The position numbers and the translations under genes were made by a program. The notes below the pieces were generated by a model. The model was given only the letters and a program-made list of their open reading frames with translations. It searched no databases and had not been told where the DNA came from. Below, piece by piece: positions 43,154-52,421 of a stretch of DNA of 64,000 nucleotides. Origin of the DNA: Nakamurella lactea DSM 19367 (GTDB lineage: Bacteria > Actinomycetota > Actinomycetes > Mycobacteriales > Nakamurellaceae); the NCBI RefSeq assembly GCF_000426645.1, contig NZ_KE384549.1:531890-595889 (forward strand), written 5' to 3'. Each line of letters opens with the position of its first letter. Within the stretch, counting starts at the first letter, position 1.

Positions 43154-43841
43154 CCTGCCCGCGGGCCACCCGGGTCAATCGCCAGCGGCCGAGCAGCAGC
43201 AACACGCCGGTCACCACCAGCAGCAGGACCGCGATGCCCAGGCAGTTCAACAGCACCCGGGGATAGCCGTTGGCGGCCACGTCGACGAACGGATACGGGT
43301 ACCAGTCGGCGATCACCCCGTGGATCAGCGTGTAGCCGATCCAGGCCAGCGGCCAGACCAGGGTGAGTAGCAGATCCCTGACACTGACGCGCTTTCGCGG
43401 TCCGAACACGACGAATCCGATCACCGCGAGCAGCGGCACGACCACGTGCAGGAGCCGGTCCGCCAGCAGGTCAGCGCCGTGCAATCCCATCCCGTTCTTC
43501 TTCATCCAGGGCGCCAGGATCAGCCAGACCACCAGCCCGGTGATGCTGATGCCGACCACTGCGTTCAACCGGACCACCCGCCACCAGGTTCGGTCCGTGT
43601 CGCGTCCGGCCACCAGGGTCCAGGCGGTGACGGCAACCAGGATGTTCGACTGAATGGTGAAGTAGCTGAAGTAGTTCAATACCCGTTCGCCCGTCGGCGG
43701 AAGGGTCGTCTCGCCGAGCACGTGGCCGCCGCGCAGGACCAGCACGAACTGCAGCACCAGGGCCGCCAGCGCGACCACGAGAGTGAGGCCGTGCCAGATG
43801 CGGGCCACCGGCGTCGGCCGAGGATGGATCTCGCTGGTCAT
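43134..43841 (-). CDS. Pr6Pr-family membrane protein
   Basis: 235 residues with six hydrophobic helices. The central FSYFTIQSNILVAVTAWTLV and the later HVVVPLLAVIGFVVFG and YTLIHGVIADWYPYPFVDV match the Pr6Pr/FAR-17a-like membrane family (conserved N, H and YPF residues). Human relatives hydrolyse fatty-acid esters of hydroxy fatty acids, but bacterial function is unknown. It precedes the mycothiol-type isomerase gene on the same strand order (that gene is upstream by 7 bases), suggesting one transcript. Confidence 0.85.
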   Translation of the reverse strand: MTSEIHPRPTPVARIWHGLTLVVALAALVLQFVLVLRGGHVLGETTLPPTGERVLNYFSYFTIQSNILVAVTAWTLVAGRDTDRTWWRVVRLNAVVGISITGLVVWLILAPWMKKNGMGLHGADLLADRLLHVVVPLLAVIGFVVFGPRKRVSVRDLLLTLVWPLAWIGYTLIHGVIADWYPYPFVDVAANGYPRVLLNCLGIAVLLLVVTGVLLLLGRWRLTRVARGQVSYSPR

Positions 43842-43848
43842 CGGTCGA

Positions 43849-44658
43849 TCAGCTCCAGAGGATGCGGGTCTTGTCCCGCCACACGCCCAGCAGTTCCGGC
43901 TCGCCGGTCACCGCGATCTCGTCGCCGCGGTTCCACAGGCCGAGGTACAAGGTCGCGGCCGTGCCGGTCATCACCGCGTCCGGCTCGCCGTCAGCTCCGC
44001 GCACCACCACCGGGGGTTCCGGCGACAGCCGAACCGTCCAGCTCGCCGCCGCATCGCTGGGTGCGACCAGGAAGCTCACCGGCGATTCGGCGCGCATCGC
44101 CGACGACTTGCGTGGCAGGAAGCCGACCAGCAGTTCCTCGAGCCCGTCGAGGGCCAGGTCGGTCGGGATGTCGGCTTCCTTCGTGGTCGGGATCCGGCCG
44201 AGCCGGCCGGCCAGCGCGTCGACTCCGTGAATCGTTGTCTCGTTGGCCTGCCGCCGTGCCCAGAAGTCCCGGGGAGCCGGGGCGGCCTTGATGAAGACCA
44301 GCGCAGCCAGGTCGTCGGGGGCGGCGGTCAACGCGTCGAGCAGCGCCGCCGAACCCTCGGCGAGCCAGTCGGCGAGGTCGTCGACGTCCGGTTCGGGCTG
44401 GGCAGGGGCGAAGTCGTCGCGAGCGTCGGCGAAGTCGGTGATCGCGTTCGCCACGATGTTGCCGGCCCAGCGGTGCACCATGCCCAGGTGCAGGACCAGG
44501 TCGCGCATCGTCCAGTCCGGGCAGGTGGGCACCGGGGCATCCGGACCCGTGGCCCGCAGATTGTCCAGCAGGCGCTCGGTGCCCGCGCCGATGGCCGCCA
44601 GTCGCCCGGCGAGGCCGAACTCGGCGGGCTCACTTTCGAAGCGGGCGTCGCTGGACAT
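43849..44658 (-). CDS. Maleylpyruvate isomerase-family, mycothiol-dependent enzyme
   Basis: 269 residues. The N-terminal DinB-like four-helix domain has CPDWTMRDLVLHLGMVHRWA, with the metal-type histidines of the family; the C-terminal domain (LVAPSDAAASWTVRLSPEPP, ITASG-like MTGTAATLYLGLWNR) is SCP2-like. Relatives use mycothiol as cofactor in isomerisation or thiol transfer, an actinobacterial marker. The exact substrate is unknown. Likely cotranscribed with the Pr6Pr gene downstream. Confidence 0.88.
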   Translation of the reverse strand: MSSDARFESEPAEFGLAGRLAAIGAGTERLLDNLRATGPDAPVPTCPDWTMRDLVLHLGMVHRWAGNIVANAITDFADARDDFAPAQPEPDVDDLADWLAEGSAALLDALTAAPDDLAALVFIKAAPAPRDFWARRQANETTIHGVDALAGRLGRIPTTKEADIPTDLALDGLEELLVGFLPRKSSAMRAESPVSFLVAPSDAAASWTVRLSPEPPVVVRGADGEPDAVMTGTAATLYLGLWNRGDEIAVTGEPELLGVWRDKTRILWS

Positions 44659-44828
44659 GGGTTCACTGTTTCACGGTGGGATGACGACGGCTCGGTGCCA
44701 CGGGTCCGGCGTGGCGGCGGATTCATCTGACGAGCGGCCAGTGGGCCGATTCGCCGCCGAGAAGGCGACGATGGGGCGCTGCCCGCAGCTGAGCTGAATC
44801 CATCGGCGGAGGGCGCGCGGCGGCTGGC

Positions 44829-44834
44829 TAGGGT
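44829..44834 (+). promoter_or_regulatory. -10 element TAGGGT giving a probably leaderless purD message
   Basis: TAGGGT ends 6 bases before the purD GTG at 44841 and no ribosome site is present. In actinobacteria a TANNNT box at this distance normally yields transcripts that begin at the start codon. Confidence 0.5.
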
Positions 44835-44840
44835 TGACGC

Positions 44841-46109
44841 GTGCGCATCCTCGTCATCGGTTCCGGAGCCCGTGAACATGCCCTGTTGCGGGCCCTGGAC
44901 CGCGATCCGGCGGTGACCCAGCTGCATGTGGCACCCGGCAACGCCGGGACCGGGGAGCTGGCGGCGGCGCACCCGGTCGATGTCGGGGACCCGGCGGCGA
45001 TCAGCGCGCTGGCCGGCGGGCTCGGGGTCGATCTGGTGGTGATCGGTCCAGAGGTTCCGCTGGTCGCCGGTGCGGTGGATCGGTTGCGGCAGGACGGGAT
45101 CGCGGCGTTCGGTCCGACGGCCGCCGCCGCCCGGATCGAGGGATCGAAGGCGTTCGCCAAGGACGTGATGAGCGCTGCCGGGGTGCCGACCGGCCGGGCG
45201 ATCGGCGTCACCGAGGAGAGCGGCATCGGCGCCGCGCTGGATGCGCTCGGCGCGCCGTTCGTCGTCAAGGACGACGGCCTGGCGGCCGGCAAGGGCGTGG
45301 TGGTGACCGAGGACCGAGCGGTCGCCGAGGAGCACGCGCGTGCGGTGCTGGCGGCCGGGCATCCGGTGCTGGTCGAGGAGTTCCTGGCCGGTCCCGAGGT
45401 GTCGTTGTTCGCGGTCTGCGACGGGACTCGGGCGCTGCCGTTGCTGCCGGCCCAGGACTTCAAACGCGCGGCTGACGGGGATGCCGGCCCGAACACCGGC
45501 GGGATGGGCGCCTATGCGCCGCTGCCCTGGGCGCCGCCGGATCTGGTGGACACCGTGCAGCGCACCGTGTTGGACCCCGTGCTCGCCGAACTCGCGCGCC
45601 GCGGAGCGCCGTTCTCCGGGCTGCTGTATGCCGGGCTGGTGCTGACCGCCGAGGGTCCGAAGGTGATCGAATTCAACTGCCGGTTCGGTGACCCGGAGAC
45701 CCAGGTGGTGCTCGAGCTGCTCGACTCGCCGCTCGGTGAACTGCTCGGCGCTTCGGCCGCCGGCAACCTCGAAGGCGTTGCACTGCAGTGGAAATCAGGG
45801 GCCGCGGTGACGGTGGTGATCGCCGCCGAGAACTACCCGGCGGCACCCGTCAGCGGAGACGAGATCACCGGTATCCCGGCCCCGACCGCCGATGCCGTTG
45901 TCCTGCACGCCGGAACGGCCCAGGCCGACGGCGTCGTCGTCAGCTCGGGCGGCCGGGTGCTGTCGGCCACTGCCAGCGGTCCCGATCTGGCCACGGCCAG
46001 GGAAAGGGCCTACGCGCTGGTGGATTCCGTGCGGTTGCGCGGCTCGCACCACCGCACCGACATCGCGGCCGCCGCGATCGCCGGTCAGGTCAGCGGGCCG
46101 CGCCGCTGA
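44841..46109 (+). CDS. purD: Phosphoribosylamine-glycine ligase
   Basis: 422 residues from a GTG. It starts with the glycine-rich [19 protein letters not shown] and has the ATP-grasp features of Pur[36 protein letters not shown] and [16 protein letters not shown]. It joins phosphoribosylamine and glycine to GAR, step two of purine synthesis. No other pur gene is adjacent. The 3' end overlaps the convergent acetyltransferase by 20 bases. Confidence 0.97.
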   Translation: MRILVIGSGAREHALLRALDRDPAVTQLHVAPGNAGTGELAAAHPVDVGDPAAISALAGGLGVDLVVIGPEVPLVAGAVDRLRQDGIAAFGPTAAAARIEGSKAFAKDVMSAAGVPTGRAIGVTEESGIGAALDALGAPFVVKDDGLAAGKGVVVTEDRAVAEEHARAVLAAGHPVLVEEFLAGPEVSLFAVCDGTRALPLLPAQDFKRAADGDAGPNTGGMGAYAPLPWAPPDLVDTVQRTVLDPVLAELARRGAPFSGLLYAGLVLTAEGPKVIEFNCRFGDPETQVVLELLDSPLGELLGASAAGNLEGVALQWKSGAAVTVVIAAENYPAAPVSGDEITGIPAPTADAVVLHAGTAQADGVVVSSGGRVLSATASGPDLATARERAYALVDSVRLRGSHHRTDIAAAAIAGQVSGPRR

Positions 46110-46638
46110 GGTCGCGTTCGCCGCGGTCGTCGGCGTCGTCGGGATCGATGACCGGTGCAGCCAACACCTTTTCGAAGCACAGCGAGAACGGGACGGCATC
46201 GGTGTACGGCTGGTACACCGGGATCTCGGTGTAGCCGAGGCGTCGGTACAGCGCGACGGCGTCCGGCTGCCGGTCGCCGGTCTGCAGGATCAGCCGGGTC
46301 GCGCCCCGCCGCGTGGCGATGTCCTCGAGTGCGGCCATCAGCAGCCGGCCAAGTCCCTGGCCGCGGCGGTCGGCGTCGACGATCACCCGCTTGACCTCCC
46401 ATTCGGCGCCCAACCGCCGGAGCGCCGCGTGCGCCACCGGCGTCCCGTCCTGGTCGCTGACGATCACGGTCGACACCATGTCGGCCGGATCCACCGAGAT
46501 GGCCGCCCGGACCGCATCCTGGTTCTCGCTGCGGCCGGCGTACCTGGCCTGCATCTCGACGCTCATCGCGGCCCGCAGCGCTGCCGCCCGCGGATCGTCC
46601 CAGGCGACCTCTTCGACCGTGGCTGATGCGCTGTTCAC
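46090..46638 (-). CDS. GNAT-family N-acetyltransferase
   Basis: 182 residues from a GTG at 46638; upstream frame extension to 47403 has no support. The acetyl-CoA-binding motif is [20 protein letters not shown] (R/Q-x-x-G-x-G/A), followed by [22 protein letters not shown] and a C-terminal [16 protein letters not shown]. The substrate is not predictable. The ribosome site is weak. It converges on purD and its upstream region is the 319-bp gap before the glycosyltransferase. Confidence 0.85.
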   Translation of the reverse strand: MNSASATVEEVAWDDPRAAALRAAMSVEMQARYAGRSENQDAVRAAISVDPADMVSTVIVSDQDGTPVAHAALRRLGAEWEVKRVIVDADRRGQGLGRLLMAALEDIATRRGATRLILQTGDRQPDAVALYRRLGYTEIPVYQPYTDAVPFSLCFEKVLAAPVIDPDDADDRGERDLSGAAR

Positions 46639-46957
46639 CGGGTCGATTCTGCCGGTTAGCCGCAGACCGTCCGCAGCCGGTCCGGGCCCGTCCGAGGTAT
46701 CCGAAGTGTCGACGTACCTTGGTCGGCGACTCCGGGTGGCGGCCGGACGAGGTGGCGGCGGGACGAGCATGCTATGTGTGGCGCCGTGACTCCGGACACC
46801 CGGGCCGCTGCGGTTGCCCGGCGGGTGTCGCCCGTCGGCGTATCCTCGGATGGGCGATGGCGCAGGTGACGCCGGACCGGACGGGCCGGTCGCCGCCGGC
46901 CACCGCCGTACGAGTCCCGAACGACAGACAACACGCCGAGAAGAAGAGGTCCCGCTG
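46639..46957. other. 319-bp intergenic region
   Basis: Divergent upstream space of the acetyltransferase (-) and glycosyltransferase (+). A -10-like TATCCT is at 46841-46846, but no good -35 is at the usual distance. I see no RNA gene or strong hairpin. Confidence 0.4.
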
Positions 46958-48175
46958 GTGCGCCTGGTCGTGCAGATCCCGTGTCTCAACGAGGAAGAAA
47001 CTCTTCCGATGGTGCTCTCGACCATCCCGAAGCAGATCGACGGCATCGACGAGATCATCGTGCTGATCATCGACGACGGCTCGACGGACCGCACGGTCGA
47101 GGTGGCCAAGGCGCACGGCGTCACCCACTTCGTCCGGCACGCCCGCAACCGCGGCCTCGGTCGCTCGTTCCACGACGGCGTGCAGCGGGCGCTGGAGCTC
47201 GGCGCCGATATCGTGGTGAACACCGACGGCGACAACCAGTACCCGCAGGAGATGATCGGCGAGCTGGTCCAGCCGATCATCGCCGGGCGCGCGGAGATCA
47301 CCATCGGCGACCGGCAGACCGCCAAGATCGAGCACTTCTCCGGCTTCAAGAAGAAGATGCAGAAGTTCGGCAGCAGCGTGGTCAACATGGCCGCCGGCAC
47401 CAAACTGCCGGACGCCGCCTCGGGTTTCCGGGCCTACTCGCGCGACAGCCTGATGCTGCTGAACACCATCACCCGGTTCAGCTACTGCATGGAAACGATC
47501 ATCCAGGCGGGTAACAAGAAGCTGAAGATCGAGAGCATCGAGATCCGGACCAACCCGAAGACCCGGGAGTCGCGGCTGTTCTCCTCGATGCGCGAGCACA
47601 TGATGAAGTCGGCCGGGGCGATCATCCGCGCCTACATCATGTACAAGCCGTACGCGATCTTCTCGCTGTTCGGTGGCATCTTCGCCGCTCTCGGTGCGTT
47701 CTTCTTCATCCGGTTCGGGGTCTATCGGATCATCGGTGACGACCGGCCACTGGTGCAGTCGGTGATCGTCGGTTCGGTGATGTTCGTGCTGGCCTTCCTG
47801 ATGCTGGTGATCGGCATCACCGCCGACCTGATCCGGACCAACCGGATGCTGATCGAGGACTCCCTGGAACACACCAAGAAGATGAGATTCGGCCGCGACG
47901 AGTACATCCCGCTGAACGAGGAGCAGGCACTGGCGCTCAACGTGCCGGTCGGCACCATGCGCCGGCTCAGCGGCGGGACCCGCCCCGGGCAGCTGTCCGG
48001 AGGCGCCGCCGCACCTGATGGCGCCGCGCCGCCTGCTGCCGCGCCGCCAGTCGCCGCGCAGCCTGCTGCCGCGCCGCCAGCCGCCGCGCAGCCCGTCGCC
48101 GCCGCCCCGACCCAGACCGCCCCGACCCAGACCGCCCCGACAGCGGGCGAGTCCGTCAGCCCCGCCCGTCGCTGA
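46958..48175 (+). CDS. GT2 glycosyltransferase of the polyprenyl-phosphate type with two C-terminal helices
   Basis: 405 residues from a GTG at 46958 with AGAGG 9 bases upstream. The GT-A fold begins VRLVVQIPCLNEEETLPMVL and has the nucleotide-binding IDDGSTDRT and the DGDNQYP (DxD-like) motif. Two C-terminal helices (FSLFGGIFAALGAFFFIRFG, IVGSVMFVLAFLMLVIGIT) match GtrB/DPM1-like enzymes that load a sugar onto polyprenyl phosphate. The last 60 residues are a Pro/Ala-rich tail (AAPPAAAPPVAAQP, TQTAPTQTAP) with DNA-level repeats. The aminotransferase gene follows by 8 bases, perhaps for making an amino sugar. Confidence 0.9.
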   Translation: MRLVVQIPCLNEEETLPMVLSTIPKQIDGIDEIIVLIIDDGSTDRTVEVAKAHGVTHFVRHARNRGLGRSFHDGVQRALELGADIVVNTDGDNQYPQEMIGELVQPIIAGRAEITIGDRQTAKIEHFSGFKKKMQKFGSSVVNMAAGTKLPDAASGFRAYSRDSLMLLNTITRFSYCMETIIQAGNKKLKIESIEIRTNPKTRESRLFSSMREHMMKSAGAIIRAYIMYKPYAIFSLFGGIFAALGAFFFIRFGVYRIIGDDRPLVQSVIVGSVMFVLAFLMLVIGITADLIRTNRMLIEDSLEHTKKMRFGRDEYIPLNEEQALALNVPVGTMRRLSGGTRPGQLSGGAAAPDGAAPPAAAPPVAAQPAAAPPAAAQPVAAAPTQTAPTQTAPTAGESVSPARR

Positions 48176-48183
48176 GACCGCCG

Positions 48184-49362
48184 ATGTCCGAAGCCGGGCC
48201 GTCGTTCGGGCCGAGCACCCGCAGCAACATCGATCCGTTCCGGGTCATGCAGGTGCTGGCCGCAGCCGAAGCCCGGCGGGCATCCGGCGACGCCGTCTTC
48301 GCCCTGACCGCCGGCCAGCCGGCGACGCGGGCGCCGAAACCGGCGATCGATGCCGTGCACCGGGCGCTGGACGAACAGGTGCTCGGTTACACCCAGGCAC
48401 CAGGACTGCCGGAATTGCGGGCCGGAATCGCCGCGCTGTACTGCGACCGCTACGGCCTCGACGTCGATCCGGACGCGGTCTACCTGACCACCGGGTCGTC
48501 CTCCGGCTTCATCCTGGCGTTCCTGTCGGCCTTCGACACCGGCGACCGGGTGGCGATGGCCAGGCCGGGCTATCCGGCCTACCGCAATGCGCTGACCGCC
48601 TTCGGCTGTGAGCTGGTCGAGTTCGCCTGCGGCCCGGAGACCAGGTTCCAGCCGACGGTGGCGATGTTGCAGCAGTACGCCGACGACGGCATCGACCTGG
48701 ACGGGCTGGTGCTGGCGTCGCCGGCCAATCCGACCGGCTCGATGCTGCCCCCTGCTGAGGTCGACGCGATCGCACGTTATTGCGGCCGAAATGGGATCCG
48801 GCTCATCTCCGACGAGATCTATCACGGCATTACCTACGGCACCGTGCAGCAGGCCTGCAGCTGGGCGAGCGACCGGACCGGGTTCGTGGTGAACTCCTTC
48901 TCCAAATACCACTCGATGACGGGCTGGCGGATCGGCTGGCTGCTGGTGCCCGACGACCTGCGCGACCGGGTCGACGCGTTGGCCGGCAACCTGACCATCT
49001 GCCCACCGGCCGTCTCCCAGGTGGCGGCGCTGGGCGCGTTGCAGGCGACCGCCGAGTGCGACGCCCACGTGGTCAGGTACGCGGCGAACCGCGAGCTGCT
49101 GCTGGACGGGCTGACGGCGATCGGGATCGACAAGGTGGCACCGCCGGACGGGGCGTTCTACCTCTACGCCGACATCTCCGCGCTGACGCCGGATTCGTCG
49201 ATCTGGGCGGCCGAACTGCTCGCCGCCACCGGCGTCGCCGTCGTCCCCGGCCTTGACTTCGACCTCACCGACGGTCACCGGTTCATCCGGATGTGCTTCG
49301 CCGGTGACGAGGCGGAGATCCGCGGCGCGCTGGCCGGGCTGCGGGCGTTCGTCAGCGACTGA
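48184..49362 (+). CDS. Class I/II PLP-dependent aminotransferase
   Basis: 392 residues. Fold-type I motifs are present: NPTGS around 182-186, D210 in LISDEIYHGI, and the PLP Lys241 in NSFSKYHSMTGWRIGW. It is closest in pattern to aspartate/alanine-type aminotransferases. A role in sugar-amine formation with the upstream glycosyltransferase would be atypical for this fold type, so an amino-acid transaminase is more likely. It is 8 bases after that gene and thus probably in its transcript. Confidence 0.92.
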   Translation: MSEAGPSFGPSTRSNIDPFRVMQVLAAAEARRASGDAVFALTAGQPATRAPKPAIDAVHRALDEQVLGYTQAPGLPELRAGIAALYCDRYGLDVDPDAVYLTTGSSSGFILAFLSAFDTGDRVAMARPGYPAYRNALTAFGCELVEFACGPETRFQPTVAMLQQYADDGIDLDGLVLASPANPTGSMLPPAEVDAIARYCGRNGIRLISDEIYHGITYGTVQQACSWASDRTGFVVNSFSKYHSMTGWRIGWLLVPDDLRDRVDALAGNLTICPPAVSQVAALGALQATAECDAHVVRYAANRELLLDGLTAIGIDKVAPPDGAFYLYADISALTPDSSIWAAELLAATGVAVVPGLDFDLTDGHRFIRMCFAGDEAEIRGALAGLRAFVSD

Positions 49363-49520
49363 GCACTGATCGGTTGCGCTGTTCGGGGTAGGACTTCGCG
49401 TTCTGAAGGGTCAGATGTTGCGGAGCGAGGCCCCGCATGAGACGGTGGCCGCGTTGCGGGGACCGCGCCGGTCTGTTCGGGGGTCGGCCACCGTCGGCGT
49501 GCCGAAGGAGAACCATCGCC

Positions 49521-50153
49521 ATGAACACCACCCAGACCCCAGCGATTCGTCAGCCCCGGCGGCGCAAGCTGCGCGCCGTGCTGGCCGCCGGCCTGGTACT
49601 CGGGCTGGGGGCAGCCGTCACCTTGGCCGCCTGGAACGATTCCGAATACGCGACCGGGACCTTCGCCGCCGGCACCTTCAACCTCGAGGGCAGCACCGAC
49701 GGCACCACCTATGCCGACCACGCGACGGGGGCGACCGCCGCCACCTTGCCGTTCACCGTCAACCCGACGAATCTCTCGCCCGGCCAGGTCGTCTACTCGC
49801 CGTTCGCGATCCGGCTCGCGGCCGGCACCACCACCGGCGCGTCGGTGGCCGTGCAGGCGGTGACCAACACAGGGACGGTGACGAACCTGACCTATGCGTT
49901 GGTCACGACTTCCTCCATCACCTGCAACGCGGCCGCGGTGACCGGTGCCACCGGTGCCGCCATCCTGGTGCCCGCCGGCACCCTGCTCAGCTCAGTCGGG
50001 ACACCCGCGCCGTTCACCCTGGTGAAGGGCGCCACGGCTGGAACTGCCGGTGCTCCGGTGTACCTGTGCTTCGCGGTAACTGCCGGCGCCGGGCTCGTCC
50101 AGGGCCAGACCGGGACCGCGACCTGGCAGCTGCTGGCCACTTCGACGAGCTGA
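49521..50153 (+). CDS. SipW-dependent-type exported protein (TasA/camelysin-like)
   Basis: 210 residues from the ATG at 49521 with AAGGAG about 10 bases upstream. The N terminus has basic residues, a hydrophobic core (AVLAAGLVLGLGAAVTLAAW) and the SipW-type cleavage region LAAWNDSEYATGTFAAGTFN, typical of the TasA/camelysin fibre proteins. The mature part is Thr/Ala-rich and beta-rich (STDGTTYADHATGATAATLP). It should be processed by the dedicated signal peptidase encoded next and then lie on or outside the cell. It may form fibres; that is inferred from relatives. Confidence 0.82.
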   Translation: MNTTQTPAIRQPRRRKLRAVLAAGLVLGLGAAVTLAAWNDSEYATGTFAAGTFNLEGSTDGTTYADHATGATAATLPFTVNPTNLSPGQVVYSPFAIRLAAGTTTGASVAVQAVTNTGTVTNLTYALVTTSSITCNAAAVTGATGAAILVPAGTLLSSVGTPAPFTLVKGATAGTAGAPVYLCFAVTAGAGLVQGQTGTATWQLLATSTS

Positions 50154-50158
50154 TCGGG

Positions 50159-51463
50159 GTGGGCGCCGCCAAGGCGGCAGGGCAGCCTCCGCCCGCGGCT
50201 TCGGGTGCCGGAACGAGCCGGTCCGGTCGGGTAGCGGCCGCGGCCGGGAATCTGCTGCTCACCCTGGCGGCGATCGGTGGTGCGATCTGCATCCTCGCCG
50301 TGCTGGCCGCCTGGATCTTCAAGATCACCTTGATCATGTTCTCCACCGGCTCGATGAGTCCGACCATCCCGGCGGGTTCGGTGGCCGTCGTCCGGCAGAT
50401 CCCGGCCGCCGAGGTCAACATCGGCGACGTGGTGACGGTCGACCGACCCGGCAGATTGCCTGTGACACACCGGGTTCGAGCCGTCGAACCGGGCCAGGGC
50501 GCTGCTCGGATCCTGACCTTGCGCGGCGATGCGAATGCCGCTGACGACGCGGAGACCTACCCCGTGACGTCGGTCCGCCTGGTGCAGTTCTCGATCCCCG
50601 GCGTCGCCGGAGTGATAGTCGCGTTGTCGAATCCATTCGTCCTGGGGGGCATCACCATTCTGCTGGCCGGGCTGGTCTTGTGGGCGTTCTGGCCGCGAGC
50701 GGCGCGATCCGGGCCGGCCACCGAATCCCCGGCGGAGCCCGCCGGCGACCCCACGGACGACTCCACCGGCGACGGCGGCGGGATCCGGCTCGGCGGTACG
50801 TCGGCTTCGCTCGCCGCGGTCGTCCTGGTCGGTCTCGGCGGCCTCCTGATCACGGCGCGACCGGCCAACGCCTCCGCCGGAATCCAGGAGCGGGTGATCA
50901 GCGGCAGCGTGATCACCCTGATCACGGTCGGCGACGAAGCAGCGATGACGAATCTCCAACCGGGACAACCGGTCCGGTGGCAGGTCGGGGTATCCAGCGA
51001 CCCCCCGGAGCCGGGTCGGATCGACCTGACCGTGATGGTGTCCGGGCCGCTGGCATCGACACCCGGCGGGCTGCAGCTGAGCGTCTCGAGTTGCGCGGAA
51101 CGGTGGCGAGCAGGCCACTGTCCGACGTCGATGTCACCAGTGTTGCCGGCCGCACCCGCGGCCGGCTATCTCGGCGCAGCCAAGCCCGCCGGCAGCATGC
51201 CGGCCGGCGAGCAACGATGGTTGCAGGTGGAGGCGTGGTTACCGGCCGACGCCGCCGGGACGAAGGCTGGAACGGCGCGAGTGCGGATTGCCGCGACCGG
51301 CTTCGGGGACACCGTGGTCAGCGCGCCGGGTGGCGGTGAGCTGCCGAACACCGGGCTCGGTGGCGGGGTGCGCGCAGCGCTGCTGGCCGGGGCGCTCGGC
51401 CTGATCGTCGGACTGAGCCTGCTCGGAGTGGCTCAGCGGCGCGGCCGGAGGGTTGTCCGGTGA
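50159..51463 (+). CDS. SipW-like signal peptidase fused to an extracellular domain with LPNTG sorting signal
   Basis: 434 residues from a GTG 5 bases after the previous stop. A membrane anchor (31-55) and the S26B catalytic region follow: Ser65 in STGSMSPTIPAGS, His104 in LPVTHRVRAV, RGDANAADD at 122-130. A second helix (160-178) should end the peptidase. The chain instead continues with an acidic linker, another signal-like helix ending in an AxA site (SLAAVVLVGLGGLLITARPANASA, about 217-240), a beta-rich domain with a Cys pair, and LPNTG (395-399) plus hydrophobic helix and RRGRR tail. This looks like a peptidase joined to a wall-anchored partner. I know no standard protein with this order. 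Confidence 0.82.
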   Translation: MGAAKAAGQPPPAASGAGTSRSGRVAAAAGNLLLTLAAIGGAICILAVLAAWIFKITLIMFSTGSMSPTIPAGSVAVVRQIPAAEVNIGDVVTVDRPGRLPVTHRVRAVEPGQGAARILTLRGDANAADDAETYPVTSVRLVQFSIPGVAGVIVALSNPFVLGGITILLAGLVLWAFWPRAARSGPATESPAEPAGDPTDDSTGDGGGIRLGGTSASLAAVVLVGLGGLLITARPANASAGIQERVISGSVITLITVGDEAAMTNLQPGQPVRWQVGVSSDPPEPGRIDLTVMVSGPLASTPGGLQLSVSSCAERWRAGHCPTSMSPVLPAAPAAGYLGAAKPAGSMPAGEQRWLQVEAWLPADAAGTKAGTARVRIAATGFGDTVVSAPGGGELPNTGLGGGVRAALLAGALGLIVGLSLLGVAQRRGRRVVR

Positions 51464-51936
51464 CCGGGGTGACCAGACGTCGTCGGAGTCGCCAGCTGCG
51501 GACCGGGCTGGCCGCACTGGGACTGGTGCTGCTCGCTGTCACGCTGGCATCGACGTCGACCACGCTCGCCGCCTGGACGGACCGAGACTACGGAAAGGCC
51601 ACCTTCACCGCCGGGAACGTGAGTCCGCCCACCGGCCTCAGCTGTCTGGCAGGTGTCAGCCGATTCGATCTGACCTGGACGCTGCCGGCCGGCGGCCTGG
51701 CCAGGACCGGGTACACCTGGGTCGTGAAGCCGATCGGCGCACTGGGCCCGTCCGGTAGCGGCACCATCAACAACGCGGCGGCGACCACGGTGCGGCTGAA
51801 CGGCGGTGGCATCCTCACGGTCGGCAGCGGGACCTTTGAGCTACGGGCGACGGGGCCCGGGGGTTGGAAATCGACTCCGGTGACCGCCACCCTGAACGTG
51901 GCCCTTGGCCTGCTGACCAGTTGTTCGGTGCCGTAA
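51460..51936 (+). CDS. Second SipW-dependent-type exported protein
   Basis: 158 residues from a GTG overlapping the previous stop (GTGA). Basic N terminus (MTGVTRRRRSRQLR), hydrophobic core LAALGLVLLAVTLASTST, then LAAWTDRDYGKATFTAGNV, which matches the LAAWNDSEY..GTFAAG cleavage region of the first exported protein. The mature part (about 115 residues) is a fibronectin/Ig-like beta sandwich (LTWTLPAGGLARTGYTWVV, GTFELRATGPGGWKSTPV). Translational coupling to the fused peptidase implies it is a client of that enzyme. Confidence 0.8.
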   Translation: MTGVTRRRRSRQLRTGLAALGLVLLAVTLASTSTTLAAWTDRDYGKATFTAGNVSPPTGLSCLAGVSRFDLTWTLPAGGLARTGYTWVVKPIGALGPSGSGTINNAAATTVRLNGGGILTVGSGTFELRATGPGGWKSTPVTATLNVALGLLTSCSVP

Positions 51937-51951
51937 ATGGTCCCGGGCAAA

Positions 51952-51971
51952 CCCTGACTCGAAGATCAGGG
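51952..51971 (+). terminator. Weak hairpin after the SipW locus
   Basis: CCCTGA and TCAGGG with an 8-base loop, 15 bases past the last stop. Stem is only 6 bp and there is no T tract, so termination is uncertain. Confidence 0.3.
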
Positions 51972-52069
51972 ATCACACCTGATGTTTCCGCCGGCGTCCG
52001 GTGGCACTGTGGAGTCATACCGGCGGTGAGAGGTTCTCAGGCCGGGAGACAAGACACAGGAGAAGCGAC

Positions 52070-52270
52070 ATGGACAAGTTCCTCAAGATCGCCGGCATCG
52101 TGCTGGTCGCCTGGATTGCGTTCGGGCTGGTCGGCTGGGTCTTCGGCTTCCTGGCGACCGCGGTGTTCTGGGTGGCAGTGGTGGCCGGTGGCATCTGGCT
52201 GGTCGGTGCGATCACCGGCCGCGGCAAGAACCAGGTCGGCGGGCCCCGCGCGCACGCCCGGATCCGCTGA
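52070..52270 (+). CDS. Small two-helix membrane protein (66 residues)
   Basis: ATG at 52070 with AGGAG 7 bases upstream. Two hydrophobic helices are separated by a short turn (IAGIVLVAWIAFGLVGWVFG, LATAVFWVAVVAGGIWLVGA), followed by a basic cytoplasmic tail (GRGKNQVGGPRAHARIR). I cannot name the family. The downstream strong hairpin pair suggests its own transcript. Small proteins of this form are often stress-induced. Confidence 0.8.
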   Translation: MDKFLKIAGIVLVAWIAFGLVGWVFGFLATAVFWVAVVAGGIWLVGAITGRGKNQVGGPRAHARIR

Positions 52271-52364
52271 CGGACGGAAACTGAACATCTCGATTCGGTG
52301 AACGGATCGAGAAATCGCCCCCCGGACTGCAACAACTGCGCAGTCGAGGGCATTGTAGGAAGGT

Positions 52365-52405
52365 AAGTCCCGGTCCACCTCTGTCGGGGAGGTGGACCGG
52401 GACTT
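52365..52405. terminator. Strong bidirectional terminator
   Basis: A perfect 17-bp stem (52365-52381 with 52389-52405, starting AAGTCCCGGTCCACCTC) with a 7-base loop and a short T-rich flank on the plus side. It separates the small membrane protein (+) from the long minus-strand operon ending at 52422. A second, weaker hairpin TCTCGAT-N11-ATCGAGA precedes it at 52288-52312. Confidence 0.85.
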
Positions 52406-52421
52406 TCCGTTGTTCGGCCCG

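Noticed and set aside
50159..51463. Two separate genes (peptidase and LPNTG protein)
   Set aside because: The frame is uninterrupted across the junction (around 50750-50880) and no ribosome site or plausible start is seen there; kept as one fusion pending read-level confirmation.
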